A stretch of 32,807 nucleotides of DNA from a virus: the IMG/VR virus record IMGVR_UViG_3300022602_000280, positions 1 to 32,807 of that record; one strand, 5' to 3'. The notes beneath the pieces were generated by a model that searched no databases, was not told the DNA's origin, and was given only the letters and a program-made list of their open reading frames with translations. Made by a program: the position numbers and the translations under genes. Below are positions 15,218 through 23,536 of the stretch, piece by piece; the first letter of the stretch is position 1, and every line of letters begins with the position of its first letter.

Positions 15218-16041
15218 AAAAAAGTTGACATGTCCAAACTAACTGATTGCTCGTATTCGTGTGTGCACTCGTCACACACTATTTTCATAGGTTGCATTTC
15301 GGCTTGCGCTTTTAATTTTATAATGTGATCTCTGATTTGTGTAAACAAGTTGCGATCACAGTTCTTTAGGAATTCTTCTATGTATTCTGGCTCACTGACC
15401 ATGGCAGTGGGCGTTTTGATTGTGGCCACACTTTGTGCCAAAGCCGACACTGTGATATCTGTGATTTTTTTCATGGCTGCAGTCAGTGCAGTCATTTTGT
15501 CATTGTTGTTCATTTCAGTGTTGGGCAGGATCTGCAACAGTTTTTGATTTTCAAACTGCATTTGATTGTTGTCGTTGAGATTTCTATAATTCATGGGTCT
15601 GAAGTAGATCTCAACGTCACCAGCTCTAATGCTTTCACCGTAATTGGGTGCAGAAATTCTGTCTAGCACAGTTCTTAGATCAACTGATCTGTCACTGGTT
15701 GCAGCACATTTTGGACATTTGGTATCAAATTCCATGTCGTGCCCGTAGCTGGCAATGCGTATGGCAATTAGTATAGCATCCACATCCATGGCCGGAACTG
15801 CCCATCCATTGACAATGTTGGGCATGCAACTTTCAATCACATTCACAGTGGCTTGCCCGTTGAACAAGGCATCGGGAGTTCTGTAGGTTATTTCGTCGAT
15901 GGCAGTCATGGGCAACACAGGTAATTCTCCGGTGTCAGTCATGGTCAGTGTGCCAGGCGGATAAAACTGTCCGTTGCTGGGCAATCGGATGTAGATTGCA
16001 GGTTGTCTAAAATACTGTTGAAGCGGGTTGTTTGATGGCAT
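15202..16041 (-). CDS. 26: Baseplate hub/tail assembly protein, gp26-like
   Basis: This 279-residue protein matches T4 gp26 (T4 base-plate protein family) from its first residues: NNPLQQYFRQPAIYIRLPS, then LPVLPMTAIDEITYRTPDAL, FNGQATVNVIESCMPNIVNG and MDVDAILIAIRIASYG. It has a likely zinc site, CPKC (about residue 108) and CDEC (about 258), which suggests a ribbon between helices. It is longer than T4 gp26 (208). AGGA lies 6 nt before the start. The gene is divergent from the tape measure, 23 nt away. The last codons contain a frameshift heptamer; without slippage the chain ends FFVPAS. Confidence 0.85.
   Translation of the reverse strand: MPSNNPLQQYFRQPAIYIRLPSNGQFYPPGTLTMTDTGELPVLPMTAIDEITYRTPDALFNGQATVNVIESCMPNIVNGWAVPAMDVDAILIAIRIASYGHDMEFDTKCPKCAATSDRSVDLRTVLDRISAPNYGESIRAGDVEIYFRPMNYRNLNDNNQMQFENQKLLQILPNTEMNNNDKMTALTAAMKKITDITVSALAQSVATIKTPTAMVSEPEYIEEFLKNCDRNLFTQIRDHIIKLKAQAEMQPMKIVCDECTHEYEQSVSLDMSTFFVPAS
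15217..15223 (-). other. Putative -1 ribosomal frameshift heptamer
   Basis: On the minus strand the gp26 frame reads ACT TTT TTC GTA, which places T-TTT-TTC (X-XXY-YYZ) in the correct phase for tandem slippage. After a -1 shift the next codons are CGT ACC CGC, opening 76 codons up to 14987. The zero frame stops four codons later. No strong downstream stem is present; the clearest is a weak AT stem, ACAATT/AATTGT at 15171-15187. Confidence 0.65.
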
Positions 16042-16053
16042 GGTCGTCCTCGG

Positions 16054-16059
16054 TAAATA
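16054..16059 (+). promoter_or_regulatory. Late promoter core before tape measure
   Basis: The sequence is GGTAAATATAATT followed by ATG at 16065. The TAAATA core ends 5 nt before the start, and no Shine-Dalgarno is present. It lies in the 23-nt divergent gap with gp26. Confidence 0.55.
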
Positions 16060-16064
16060 TAATT

Positions 16065-18719
16065 ATGACTGATCGCTACACCCAAGAAGAAATCCAAGAA
16101 ATCGCTGACAACTATGCCAACGCATTAAAATCTGGCATTGAGCCCACGGCTGACATGACCCGTGAAATGAAAGATGCCGCAGTTGGTATCAAAGGCTATA
16201 CTGCAGCAGTCGAATCGGCTAAAAAACAATTTGTTTCTAGTTTAGGTAAAATTGCAGGCGATCTTGGCACTGCCATGTACAAAGGCACCAAGGGTGCAGG
16301 TGTCTTAGGAGACGCAGCCGAACAAGCAGGAACTGCACTAGAAGTCATGATCTTGAACATACCCGGAATTGGTCTGGCAGCCAAAGCAGCCGCAGTGGCC
16401 ATTGGTTTGTTTGCCAAAGGCGTCAACATGGCCGCCAAGCAAGGCGATGCACTGTACAAAAGCTATCAAGAACTTGGCAAAAGCGGCCAAGGGGCCGCAG
16501 GCGGTATCACTGATGTGTTCAACAGCATGCAGAAGTTGGGCTACGGAATTGAAGAACTGGATTCAGCAGTTAAATTATTGACCGGTCACTCTACAGATTT
16601 AGCTACATTTAGCGGTACTGCAGCTTCAGGAGCACAAGCATTTGCAGATTCAATGAAAGGTATCACACACGGGCCTTTCTTGGAAGAAATGATGAATCTG
16701 GGCAAAACAGTTGACGACCTCAATGCCGCTGGTGCATCATATGTCAAACAACAAGTGCTCATGGGCCGCAGTCAACGAGATGTGCAAGGTACTCAGACTG
16801 AACGTACCATGGCCTACATTAAATCTCTGGATACCCTGCAGAGATTAACTGGACAAAGCGCAGAAGCTTTGGAAAAACAACAAGAAGAAGCCTTGGATGA
16901 CGATGCCTATAATATCTACATGGAGCGATTGGAACAAAGTGGCAAAGCAGGACAAGAACAAGCGCAAAAAATAAAAGAATCATTGGCAATGTTAGATCCA
17001 AGCATACAAAAATTAGCCAGAGCGGGTATTGGTGGTAATGTCGGAGCTCAAGGCGAGCTGATGAACATGATGCCAAACTTTATTAAAGATTTGCGAGATC
17101 AAAATATGTCTCGCGATCAGACTCTTGCCAATGCCAACAAAGATCTTATAACATTCAAAGACAGATTTGGCGACAACTATATGCAGGCCGCTGATTCAAT
17201 GGAAGGCTTTGGCGTACATGTAACAGCCATAAACAAAACTATTGGGCAAACTGGCAATCTCAAAGAGCGTGAAGCATATGCTGCCAAAGAAAAAGAAATG
17301 CACGATGATGCTACAAAAAATCTTACTGCGACACAGATTGCGCAAATGAACACTAGAGACAGTTTACAAAGTTTAGTGCAACTGGGTGTAGCTCCAGTGA
17401 CTACGGCCTTCAGCAATCTTGCAGATGTGGTAGCGGATTTGACCAGTATGTTGCCAGGTGGAAAAAGTCGACCTGGCAAAGGACTCAGTGCACCTGCACC
17501 AGAATTGGGTGCACATGGCACAGGTACACGAGGCGGAAGACTAGCGGCCACTGGAGCTGGAGCGGTAGCTGGCGCAACATACGGAGCCACCCTTGGCACT
17601 GCTATTCCTATCCCGCTTGTTGGCACTGGCATTGGTGCAACAGTAGGCGGTATTATCGGCGGTATTACAGGCTATTTAGGTTATAGTAACTTTGGTGGAG
17701 CACTAGACAAACCAGAAAATTATTTAAAATTTACCGGCGAAAGCGGGTCAGTGGCTAATTTTGAGCAACTGGATCCCAATGTTCAACGGCAAATCATGGC
17801 TGCTGGCAAGGCCTACTCAGAAATGACAGGAGGCCAAAAACTCATAATCAACAGTGCCAAGCGTACCACAGAAAAACAAACTCAACTTTATAATGATTGG
17901 CTGGCCAACGGCAAACGTGGCAATCCTGTGGCACCTCCTGGCCGTAGTGCGCACGAGTCAGGGCTAGCAGTAGATATCGAACAAGGCAAAGGCGATAACA
18001 ACGCAATCTCTGCGCTGAATCAAGCTGGCCTGTATCAAACAGTGCCCAACGATCCTGTGCACTTTCAGCCCAAAGGAGCGCCACCAGAAGCAGCCATGGA
18101 ATATGGTGGTATTGTTCGAGCTAGACCGGGTGGAACCAATATTCTAGCAGGCGAAGCCGGGGATGACGAAGCATTTGTGCCCTTGCGTGGTGGCAAGATT
18201 CCTGTGGACATTAAAAATTCTAGTTTTATTAAAGAATTCACACGTGATATTCTTGGCAATATAGGAATGGATCAACCGCAAAGATCTGGTGTAACGGCCA
18301 GAGAAGGAGTGGAAAATCTTAGATTATTACTGCCAGAATTTAGTCAAGCTATCTCTGGCAGTATGGGCAATATTCAAGAAGTTCAAGCTGCATCAATAAT
18401 GTCGTCAGTTAAAACCACTCTAGATAACTTTGTCAAAACAAAAATGCCTAATCCTGGTGATTTTGCTGGCAGTTCAGTGTTGCCAAATTTCAACAAAGCA
18501 TTGCCCGAAACAGACACTGCAACCATGTTGTCTGACAGAACTGACAAACTCACACAACAGTTGGCCAAATTGGAAAAACTGCCAGTGGCTGCAGGTGGTT
18601 CTGACAACTCACAGCAACTGGCACTGATGAGTCAACAGCTAAACAAACTGGACGAACTGGTCAGAGTCATGAACAGTCAGCTAAATGTATCGGGAAAGAT
18701 ATTGGCTTACCAACACTGA
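16065..18719 (+). CDS. Tape-measure-like tail protein with M15 peptidase domain
   Basis: I take ATG at 16065 (884 residues). The open frame begins 33 nt earlier, inside the divergent gp26 start region. The protein is a long helical chain rich in A, G, K and Q, with a hydrophobic helix near 90-120 and a glycine-zipper stretch near 500-540 (GTGIGATVGGIIGGITGYLG) that could insert into membrane. At about 595-670 there is an M15 D-Ala-D-Ala peptidase: SAHESGLAVDIE gives the His and Asp zinc ligands, and DPVHFQP the final His. A typical tape-measure tail region follows (ARPGGTNILAGEAGDDEAF). It should set tail length and cut peptidoglycan at entry. T4 gp29 (590 residues) lacks this domain. Neighbouring gp26 and its frameshift product fit. 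Confidence 0.82.
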   Translation: MTDRYTQEEIQEIADNYANALKSGIEPTADMTREMKDAAVGIKGYTAAVESAKKQFVSSLGKIAGDLGTAMYKGTKGAGVLGDAAEQAGTALEVMILNIPGIGLAAKAAAVAIGLFAKGVNMAAKQGDALYKSYQELGKSGQGAAGGITDVFNSMQKLGYGIEELDSAVKLLTGHSTDLATFSGTAASGAQAFADSMKGITHGPFLEEMMNLGKTVDDLNAAGASYVKQQVLMGRSQRDVQGTQTERTMAYIKSLDTLQRLTGQSAEALEKQQEEALDDDAYNIYMERLEQSGKAGQEQAQKIKESLAMLDPSIQKLARAGIGGNVGAQGELMNMMPNFIKDLRDQNMSRDQTLANANKDLITFKDRFGDNYMQAADSMEGFGVHVTAINKTIGQTGNLKEREAYAAKEKEMHDDATKNLTATQIAQMNTRDSLQSLVQLGVAPVTTAFSNLADVVADLTSMLPGGKSRPGKGLSAPAPELGAHGTGTRGGRLAATGAGAVAGATYGATLGTAIPIPLVGTGIGATVGGIIGGITGYLGYSNFGGALDKPENYLKFTGESGSVANFEQLDPNVQRQIMAAGKAYSEMTGGQKLIINSAKRTTEKQTQLYNDWLANGKRGNPVAPPGRSAHESGLAVDIEQGKGDNNAISALNQAGLYQTVPNDPVHFQPKGAPPEAAMEYGGIVRARPGGTNILAGEAGDDEAFVPLRGGKIPVDIKNSSFIKEFTRDILGNIGMDQPQRSGVTAREGVENLRLLLPEFSQAISGSMGNIQEVQAASIMSSVKTTLDNFVKTKMPNPGDFAGSSVLPNFNKALPETDTATMLSDRTDKLTQQLAKLEKLPVAAGGSDNSQQLALMSQQLNKLDELVRVMNSQLNVSGKILAYQH

Positions 18720-18726
18720 TCTGCGG

Positions 18727-18732
18727 TAAATA
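18727..18732 (+). promoter_or_regulatory. Late promoter core before portal gene
   Basis: GGTAAATACTG occurs between the tape-measure stop (18719) and gp20. The core is followed by a 17-nt stretch with an AAGGAAAA Shine-Dalgarno (18737-18744) before ATG at 18750, so this transcript would have a normal short leader. Confidence 0.6.
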
Positions 18733-18749
18733 CTGCAAGGAAAACTCAC

Positions 18750-20573
18750 ATGTCTTGGAGAAAATATTTCAAAGTCGCTGGTCCTGAGGGAGTAGGCGGT
18801 GCACTCAGCCCAATTTCTGGTCGTAATCAATTTGGCATTCCTGGCTATGATCGTCAACGAGGCGGTGATTACACTGGCGGAACACCCAATGATTTTGCCT
18901 TTAGAAACTATGCCAGTAGACTGCCTGAAGTGTATTCTGGTCACCCAAATCGTGTTGAACGCTACAATCAGTACGAAAACATGGATCAGGATTCTGAAGT
19001 AAATGCATGTTTAGACATCATTGCTGAATTCTCCACACAACTAAACGACGACAACGAAACACCTTTTGACATACATTTTTCTGACAAGCCCACGGATCAC
19101 GAAATTGAAATTATCAAAAAACAACTGCAACAGTGGACCAAACTCAACAAGCTGGATCAGCGCATATTCAAACTGTTTCGAAATACTATCAAGTACGGTG
19201 ATCAGGTTTTTTTGCGTGATCCAGAAACATTTGAAATGTTCTGGGTTGACATGGTCAAAGTTGCCCGTGTGATTGTAAATGAATCAGAAGGTAAGCGTCC
19301 AGAACAGTACATAATCCGAGATATCAATCCCAACTTTCAAAACATGAGTGTGGCATCAAAAACCACACAGGATTACTATGTCAGCAGAGCCACAGGCGCC
19401 TCAGGACAAACCAACTATACTGCGCCCAACGGTGGCGGCTACGGTGGAGCAGGTGGCGGCGTAGGCAACAACAGATTCACACAGGCCATGAACGAAAGTT
19501 GCATAGACAGCCGTCATATTGTGCATTTGAGTTTAAATGAAGGCCTGGATTTTTTCTGGCCTTTTGGGCAAAGTATCTTAGAAAACATATTCAAAGTTTA
19601 CAAACAAAAAGAATTGCTTGAAGATTCTGTGTTGATTTATCGTGTACAACGTGCTCCAGAGCGACGCCTGTTCAAAATTGACGTGGGCAACATGCCCAGT
19701 CACATGGCCATGCAGTTTGTGGAACGTGTCAAAAATGAAATGCATCAGCGCAGAATTCCCACTACCACTGGCGGTGGCGCTAACATGATGGATGCCAGTT
19801 ACAACCCACTCAGTATCAATGAAGATTACTTTTTTCCACAGACATCTGATGGGCGCGGCAGTTCAGTAGAAGTACTACCCGGTGGTGAAAATCTTGGCGA
19901 AATTGATGACTTGAAATACTTCAACAACAAAATGGCACGCGGTCTACGTGTGCCGTCAAGTTATTTGCCCACAGGACCTGATGATTCTGGTATTGCCATG
20001 AACGACGGCAAAGTAGGCACTGCCTTGATTCAAGAGTATAGATTCAATCAATACTGTATTCGTTTGCAGAACTTGATCATGCAAAAACTGGATGATGAAT
20101 TCAAAATGTTCCTGCGTTGGAGAGGCTTCAACATTGATTCTGGCTTGTTTACTATCAAACTATGTCCGCCACAGAACTTTGCCAGCTATCGTCAAAGCGA
20201 ACTGGATACCACTAGAATCACTGCATTTTCAGCCTTAGAGCCGCTACCTTACATGAGCAAGCGTTTTTTAATGAAACGTTATCTAGGACTCACCGAAGAA
20301 GAAATCATTGAAAACGAACAACACTGGCGCGAAGAACGTGATCAACCTGATCTGGAAACCACACAAGGGCAGGATCTGCGTAGTATTGGTATTACTCCAG
20401 CTGGCATGGAAGCTGACATCGAAACAGGACAAGAATTATCTCAAAGTGAGCTAGCTGGTGCACCTGGCAGCCAACCTACACCCAGTGTGAGCCCCGGTGC
20501 CAATAGTTTAGGTGGCTCAGCTGGTGCTGCTGGAGCTCCCAGTGGCGGTGCGCCAGGCGTACCCGGAGTATAA
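18750..20573 (+). CDS. 20: Portal vertex protein, gp20
   Basis: This 607-residue protein aligns in pattern with T4-type portal proteins. There is an N-terminal low-complexity stretch, then the YNQYENMDQDSEVNACLDII motif and ECST-type core, a KYGDQVFLRDPETF strand, the SLNEGLDFFWPFGQSILENI helix and VYRVQRAPERRLFKIDVGN. These are followed by the GGENLGEIDDLKYFNNKMAR segment and an RVPSSYLPT loop. The portal is the dodecameric ring at the head vertex through which DNA enters. The C-terminus ends in an unusually long G/A/P/S-rich tail (about residues 555-607). It heads the capsid operon. Confidence 0.95.
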   Translation: MSWRKYFKVAGPEGVGGALSPISGRNQFGIPGYDRQRGGDYTGGTPNDFAFRNYASRLPEVYSGHPNRVERYNQYENMDQDSEVNACLDIIAEFSTQLNDDNETPFDIHFSDKPTDHEIEIIKKQLQQWTKLNKLDQRIFKLFRNTIKYGDQVFLRDPETFEMFWVDMVKVARVIVNESEGKRPEQYIIRDINPNFQNMSVASKTTQDYYVSRATGASGQTNYTAPNGGGYGGAGGGVGNNRFTQAMNESCIDSRHIVHLSLNEGLDFFWPFGQSILENIFKVYKQKELLEDSVLIYRVQRAPERRLFKIDVGNMPSHMAMQFVERVKNEMHQRRIPTTTGGGANMMDASYNPLSINEDYFFPQTSDGRGSSVEVLPGGENLGEIDDLKYFNNKMARGLRVPSSYLPTGPDDSGIAMNDGKVGTALIQEYRFNQYCIRLQNLIMQKLDDEFKMFLRWRGFNIDSGLFTIKLCPPQNFASYRQSELDTTRITAFSALEPLPYMSKRFLMKRYLGLTEEEIIENEQHWREERDQPDLETTQGQDLRSIGITPAGMEADIETGQELSQSELAGAPGSQPTPSVSPGANSLGGSAGAAGAPSGGAPGVPGV

Positions 20574-20576
20574 ATA
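20569..20576 (+). promoter_or_regulatory. Late promoter TATAAATA overlapping gp20 stop
   Basis: A perfect TATAAATA overlaps the gp20 stop codon (TAA at 20571-20573) and ends 5 nt before ATG at 20582. There is no Shine-Dalgarno in that gap. Confidence 0.6.
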
Positions 20577-20581
20577 CTAGC

Positions 20582-20803
20582 ATGATTCTCAACGAAATAT
20601 ACGAAAAATCTCCAGCTGCTTATCAAGATCTCAGTCAAGATAACAGTCAACTCAAACTGGGTGATTTGAGAAAAACTCGGTTGACACTACGTCAGTTAAA
20701 CAAACTACGACAAATGCAAGACGTTCGCAGTTATGAATACAAAGAAAAATTAAAATTAGTGCGTCAACAGTATGCACCTCCTCCTGTGGCTCCTGGCCTG
20801 TAA
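20582..20803 (+). CDS. Small head-module protein, conserved position between gp20 and gp67
   Basis: This 73-residue basic protein is mostly helical, with RKTRLTLRQLNKLRQMQDVR and EYKEKLKLVRQQYAPPP ending in a proline tail. Small basic proteins in this slot between the portal and core genes occur in other T4-type phages and are usually assigned as prohead components. That comparison is from memory and the role is inferred from position. Start ATG at 20582 lies 5 nt after a TATAAATA. Confidence 0.65.
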   Translation: MILNEIYEKSPAAYQDLSQDNSQLKLGDLRKTRLTLRQLNKLRQMQDVRSYEYKEKLKLVRQQYAPPPVAPGL

Positions 20804-20812
20804 TATTTTTTA

Positions 20813-20854
20813 AATATTACCAGTTTTCTACCTCAAAAGTACCAATATTACCAG
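20813..20854 (+). repeat. Direct repeat and AT hairpin in intergenic region
   Basis: The 11-mer AATATTACCAG occurs at 20813-20823 and 20844-20854, 31 nt apart. Just before it, TAATATTT-TTT-AAATATTA (20801-20819) forms a perfect AT-only inverted repeat. They lie upstream of the late promoter for the gp67-like gene. Binding or termination role unknown. Confidence 0.35.
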
Positions 20855-20861
20855 ATATATG

Positions 20862-20867
20862 TAAATA
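20862..20867 (+). promoter_or_regulatory. Late promoter core before gp67-like gene
   Basis: GTAAATATAT lies 33 nt upstream of ATG at 20901, with a GGAGGA Shine-Dalgarno at 20889-20894. It is consistent with a normal leader for the prohead-core, protease, scaffold and capsid genes. Confidence 0.55.
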
Positions 20868-20900
20868 TATCTACGAGCCATAACCTTTGGAGGATACAAT

Positions 20901-21755
20901 ATGACATCGAAATTTGAACAGTTGATTGAGTACGTAATCAACGATGAAGAACAAAAAGCTCGCGAGCTTTTCCACGATATCGTGGTAGAAAAATCTCGTG
21001 AGATCTACGAAAACCTCATGGACGAAGATGCTGAAGAGCAAGAAGAGTCCATGGAAGAATCTGATGATTCCATGGAAGAAGAAGCCATGGAAGAAGGCAT
21101 GGATTCATTTGGTGGCGACGCCAGTGATGATTTAATTGATGACGTCGAAACTGAAGAAGAAGGTATGCCCATGGAAGGTGACGAAGAGTTTGATGATGCC
21201 GCTGAAAAAGACGGACATGAACTCACACACGATATGGAAATGGATCATGATAACGAAGGCGACATTGAAGATCGCGTAGTTGATCTTGAAGACAAGCTGG
21301 ACGAACTCATGAGCGAATTTGAAGCACTCATGGGTGGTGAAGAAAGTGACGACGGAATTGACAGTGATCTCAAAGGTGACGAAGGCGAACCACTTGGTGG
21401 CGATGCACTTGCCCAAGATGATACACAAGCATTCGGTGACGAACAAGGCATGATGGAAAATGTCAAGTTGGATGCTGCTCCAAAACCTGTGACCAGTGAA
21501 CCAGCTGGAACAAATACCAAAGGCGTAGTTGCTTTTAATTCTGGTGCCAAAGGCATGCAAGGTGCTCCTGTTAAAATGACAGGTGACGTTGCTCAAGGTC
21601 GTTCAGCACCAAAAACAGGTGATTTGCCAGATGCAGGCAAATTTAAAAACGTACCAGGTAAAGGTGGGTTAGGTGCTACTTTAGCAGCCGCTCCAAAACC
21701 TGTTACAGCTCAAGCCGCTGGTGTGAATACTAAAACACCATTTCCAAGAGGCTAA
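20901..21755 (+). CDS. 67: Prohead core protein, gp67-like, extended acidic form
   Basis: The first 40 residues (FEQLIEYVINDEEQKARELF, then HDIVVEKSREIYENLM) match the N-terminal signature of gp67-type core proteins of T4-like phages. T4 gp67 is only about 80 residues; this is 284. Residues about 44-145 are extremely acidic (runs of E, D and M), which suits packing inside a prohead before gp21 cleavage. The C-terminal half is low-complexity and holds two copies of an AAPKPVT...AGxNTK unit (near residues 193 and 265). Strong Shine-Dalgarno GGAGGA lies 6 nt upstream. Confidence 0.75.
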   Translation: MTSKFEQLIEYVINDEEQKARELFHDIVVEKSREIYENLMDEDAEEQEESMEESDDSMEEEAMEEGMDSFGGDASDDLIDDVETEEEGMPMEGDEEFDDAAEKDGHELTHDMEMDHDNEGDIEDRVVDLEDKLDELMSEFEALMGGEESDDGIDSDLKGDEGEPLGGDALAQDDTQAFGDEQGMMENVKLDAAPKPVTSEPAGTNTKGVVAFNSGAKGMQGAPVKMTGDVAQGRSAPKTGDLPDAGKFKNVPGKGGLGATLAAAPKPVTAQAAGVNTKTPFPRG

Positions 21756-21764
21756 GCACTAGAT

Positions 21765-22409
21765 ATGGCTCGCAACACTTATCTAAAAGAACATCTAAGC
21801 TTTACTCAGGCCAGGGTTGAACTCTTGACTGAGGAAGCTGCAGATGGTTCTGGCAAAACCCTGTATATGAAGGGTATTTGCATTGAAGGCGGCGTGAAGA
21901 ATGCCAACGAGCGTGTATATCCTGTGCATGAAATTGCCAAAGCCGTTGATACCATCAATGAACAAATCAAAACTGGTCACAGTGTGCTAGGTGAAGTTGA
22001 CCATCCAGATGATTTAAAAATCAACCTAGATCGTGTGAGTCACATGATTGAAGGCATGTGGATGGATGGCCCATGTGGCTATGGAAAATTGAAAATATTA
22101 CCCACACCCATGGGACAACTGGTTAAAACCATGTTGGATTCAGGTGTGAAACTAGGTGTTTCAAGTCGTGGATCCGGAAATGTCAACGACTCAAACGGAC
22201 ATGTCAGTGACTTTGAAATAGTCACTGTGGATGTAGTTGCCCAACCCAGTGCTCCTCATGCATATCCTACAGCAATTTATGAAGGTCTTCTCAACATGAA
22301 GCACGGACATAAAATACTGGGGATGGCCAAAGAAGCCAGCGCGGACAACAAGGTACAGAGGTATTTGAAAGGCGAAGTAATGAAGCTGATCAAAGAACTC
22401 AAAATCTAA
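21765..22409 (+). CDS. 21: Prohead core protease, gp21
   Basis: This 214-residue serine protease cleaves scaffold and capsid proteins during head maturation. Recognisable elements are KGICIEGGVKNANERVYP (36-53), GEVDHPDD with probable catalytic H80, GVSSRGSG with the probable nucleophile at S133/S134, and FEIVTVDVVAQPSAPHA (150-166). The order and spacing match T4-type gp21 (T4: 212 residues). It starts 10 nt after the gp67-like stop without a clear Shine-Dalgarno. Next come scaffold and capsid, the usual order. Confidence 0.93.
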   Translation: MARNTYLKEHLSFTQARVELLTEEAADGSGKTLYMKGICIEGGVKNANERVYPVHEIAKAVDTINEQIKTGHSVLGEVDHPDDLKINLDRVSHMIEGMWMDGPCGYGKLKILPTPMGQLVKTMLDSGVKLGVSSRGSGNVNDSNGHVSDFEIVTVDVVAQPSAPHAYPTAIYEGLLNMKHGHKILGMAKEASADNKVQRYLKGEVMKLIKELKI

Positions 22410-22419
22410 GGAAAACATA

Positions 22420-23514
22420 ATGTTAGACATTATAAAACCATTATTAGATAGCGACCTGATCAACGAGGAAACTCGTAGCGAGATCACAGAAGCTTGGGAA
22501 GCCAAGATGACTGAAGCTCGTGAACAGGTACGTGCAGAACTACGCGAAGAGTTTGCACAACGCTATGAGCACGATAAGACAGTGATGGTGGAAGCCCTAG
22601 ATCGCATGGTTACAGAAGGTCTTGCAGTAGAACTTCAACAAGTGCAGGCTGAAAAGCAAGCATTGGCTGAAGATCGTGTCAAGTTCCAAGCTAAAATGAA
22701 AGAATCATCCACAAAGTTCAACGACTTTATGGTGACCAAATTAGCAGAAGAAATTGGTGAACTGCGCAAAGACCGCAAGATGCACACAGAAAGTTTGTCT
22801 AAATTAGAAAACTTTGTGGTACATGCACTTGCAGGCGAGATTCAAGAATTTGCACGAGACAAACGTGATGTCGTAGAGACTAAGGTTCGTTTGGTGCGTG
22901 AAGCTCGTAGAACATTGGAAAATCTCAAAGCTCGATTTGTAACAGAATCAGCCAAGAAAATGTCCGGTGCTGTCAGCCAACATCTTAGGGCCGAACTAGG
23001 CCAGTTGAGAGAAGACATTCAAGTTGCTCGCGAGAACAATTTTGGACGTAGAATCTTTGAAGCATACGCTGCAGAATTTGGTGCTACTCATTTGAATGAG
23101 AAAGCCGAAGTTCGCAAGTTGCATGATATTATCTCTGAAAAAGATAATAAACTGAGCGAAGCCATCAAACTCACACAAAGAGCAAAAGTTCTTGTGGAGT
23201 CAAAAGAACGTGAAATACGTATGATTCGAGAGTCCAACGAGCGCGAAAGCACTATGGAACTCTTACTTGCTCCTTTGAACAAAGAAAAGCAAGCAGTTAT
23301 GCGTAATTTGCTAGAAAGCGTTCAAACATCACGTTTGAAAAACGCATTCGAGAAGTATCTACCAGCTGTGTTGGAAGATCGTTCCGTAAGAGCCCCTAAA
23401 GTGATTACAGAATCATATTCCACAGAAACTGGCGATAAATCCGTCCGTGTTCAAGAAGAAGACCAAATTGCCGAAAGCAATGTAATCGATCTTAAACGCT
23501 TGGCCGGGCTGTAA
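22420..23514 (+). CDS. 22: Prohead scaffold protein, gp22
   Basis: This 364-residue protein is almost entirely charged helix and predicted coiled coil, with long E/K/R/A/Q stretches between residues 25 and 290, as expected of the scaffold that shapes the prohead and is then degraded by gp21. It lies between gp21 and gp23 and has an AAGGA Shine-Dalgarno 8 nt upstream. T4 gp22 is shorter (269). The C-terminus is acidic (VRVQEEDQIAESNVIDL). Confidence 0.88.
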   Translation: MLDIIKPLLDSDLINEETRSEITEAWEAKMTEAREQVRAELREEFAQRYEHDKTVMVEALDRMVTEGLAVELQQVQAEKQALAEDRVKFQAKMKESSTKFNDFMVTKLAEEIGELRKDRKMHTESLSKLENFVVHALAGEIQEFARDKRDVVETKVRLVREARRTLENLKARFVTESAKKMSGAVSQHLRAELGQLREDIQVARENNFGRRIFEAYAAEFGATHLNEKAEVRKLHDIISEKDNKLSEAIKLTQRAKVLVESKEREIRMIRESNERESTMELLLAPLNKEKQAVMRNLLESVQTSRLKNAFEKYLPAVLEDRSVRAPKVITESYSTETGDKSVRVQEEDQIAESNVIDLKRLAGL

Positions 23515-23536
23515 AAAAGAAAAAAAGGAGACTTAA

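Noticed and set aside
16032-16064. Longer start for the tape-measure gene
   Set aside because: It overlaps the divergent gp26 start and lies upstream of the late promoter core, so those codons would not be transcribed from it.
20801-20819. Terminator between the small head gene and the gp67-like gene
   Set aside because: The inverted repeat is AT-only and would be too weak to stop transcription reliably; recorded only as a repeat.
21132-21596. 154-residue minus-strand open frame opposite the gp67-like gene
   Set aside because: Produced by the acidic codon bias of the real gene; no start signal and no recognisable motif.
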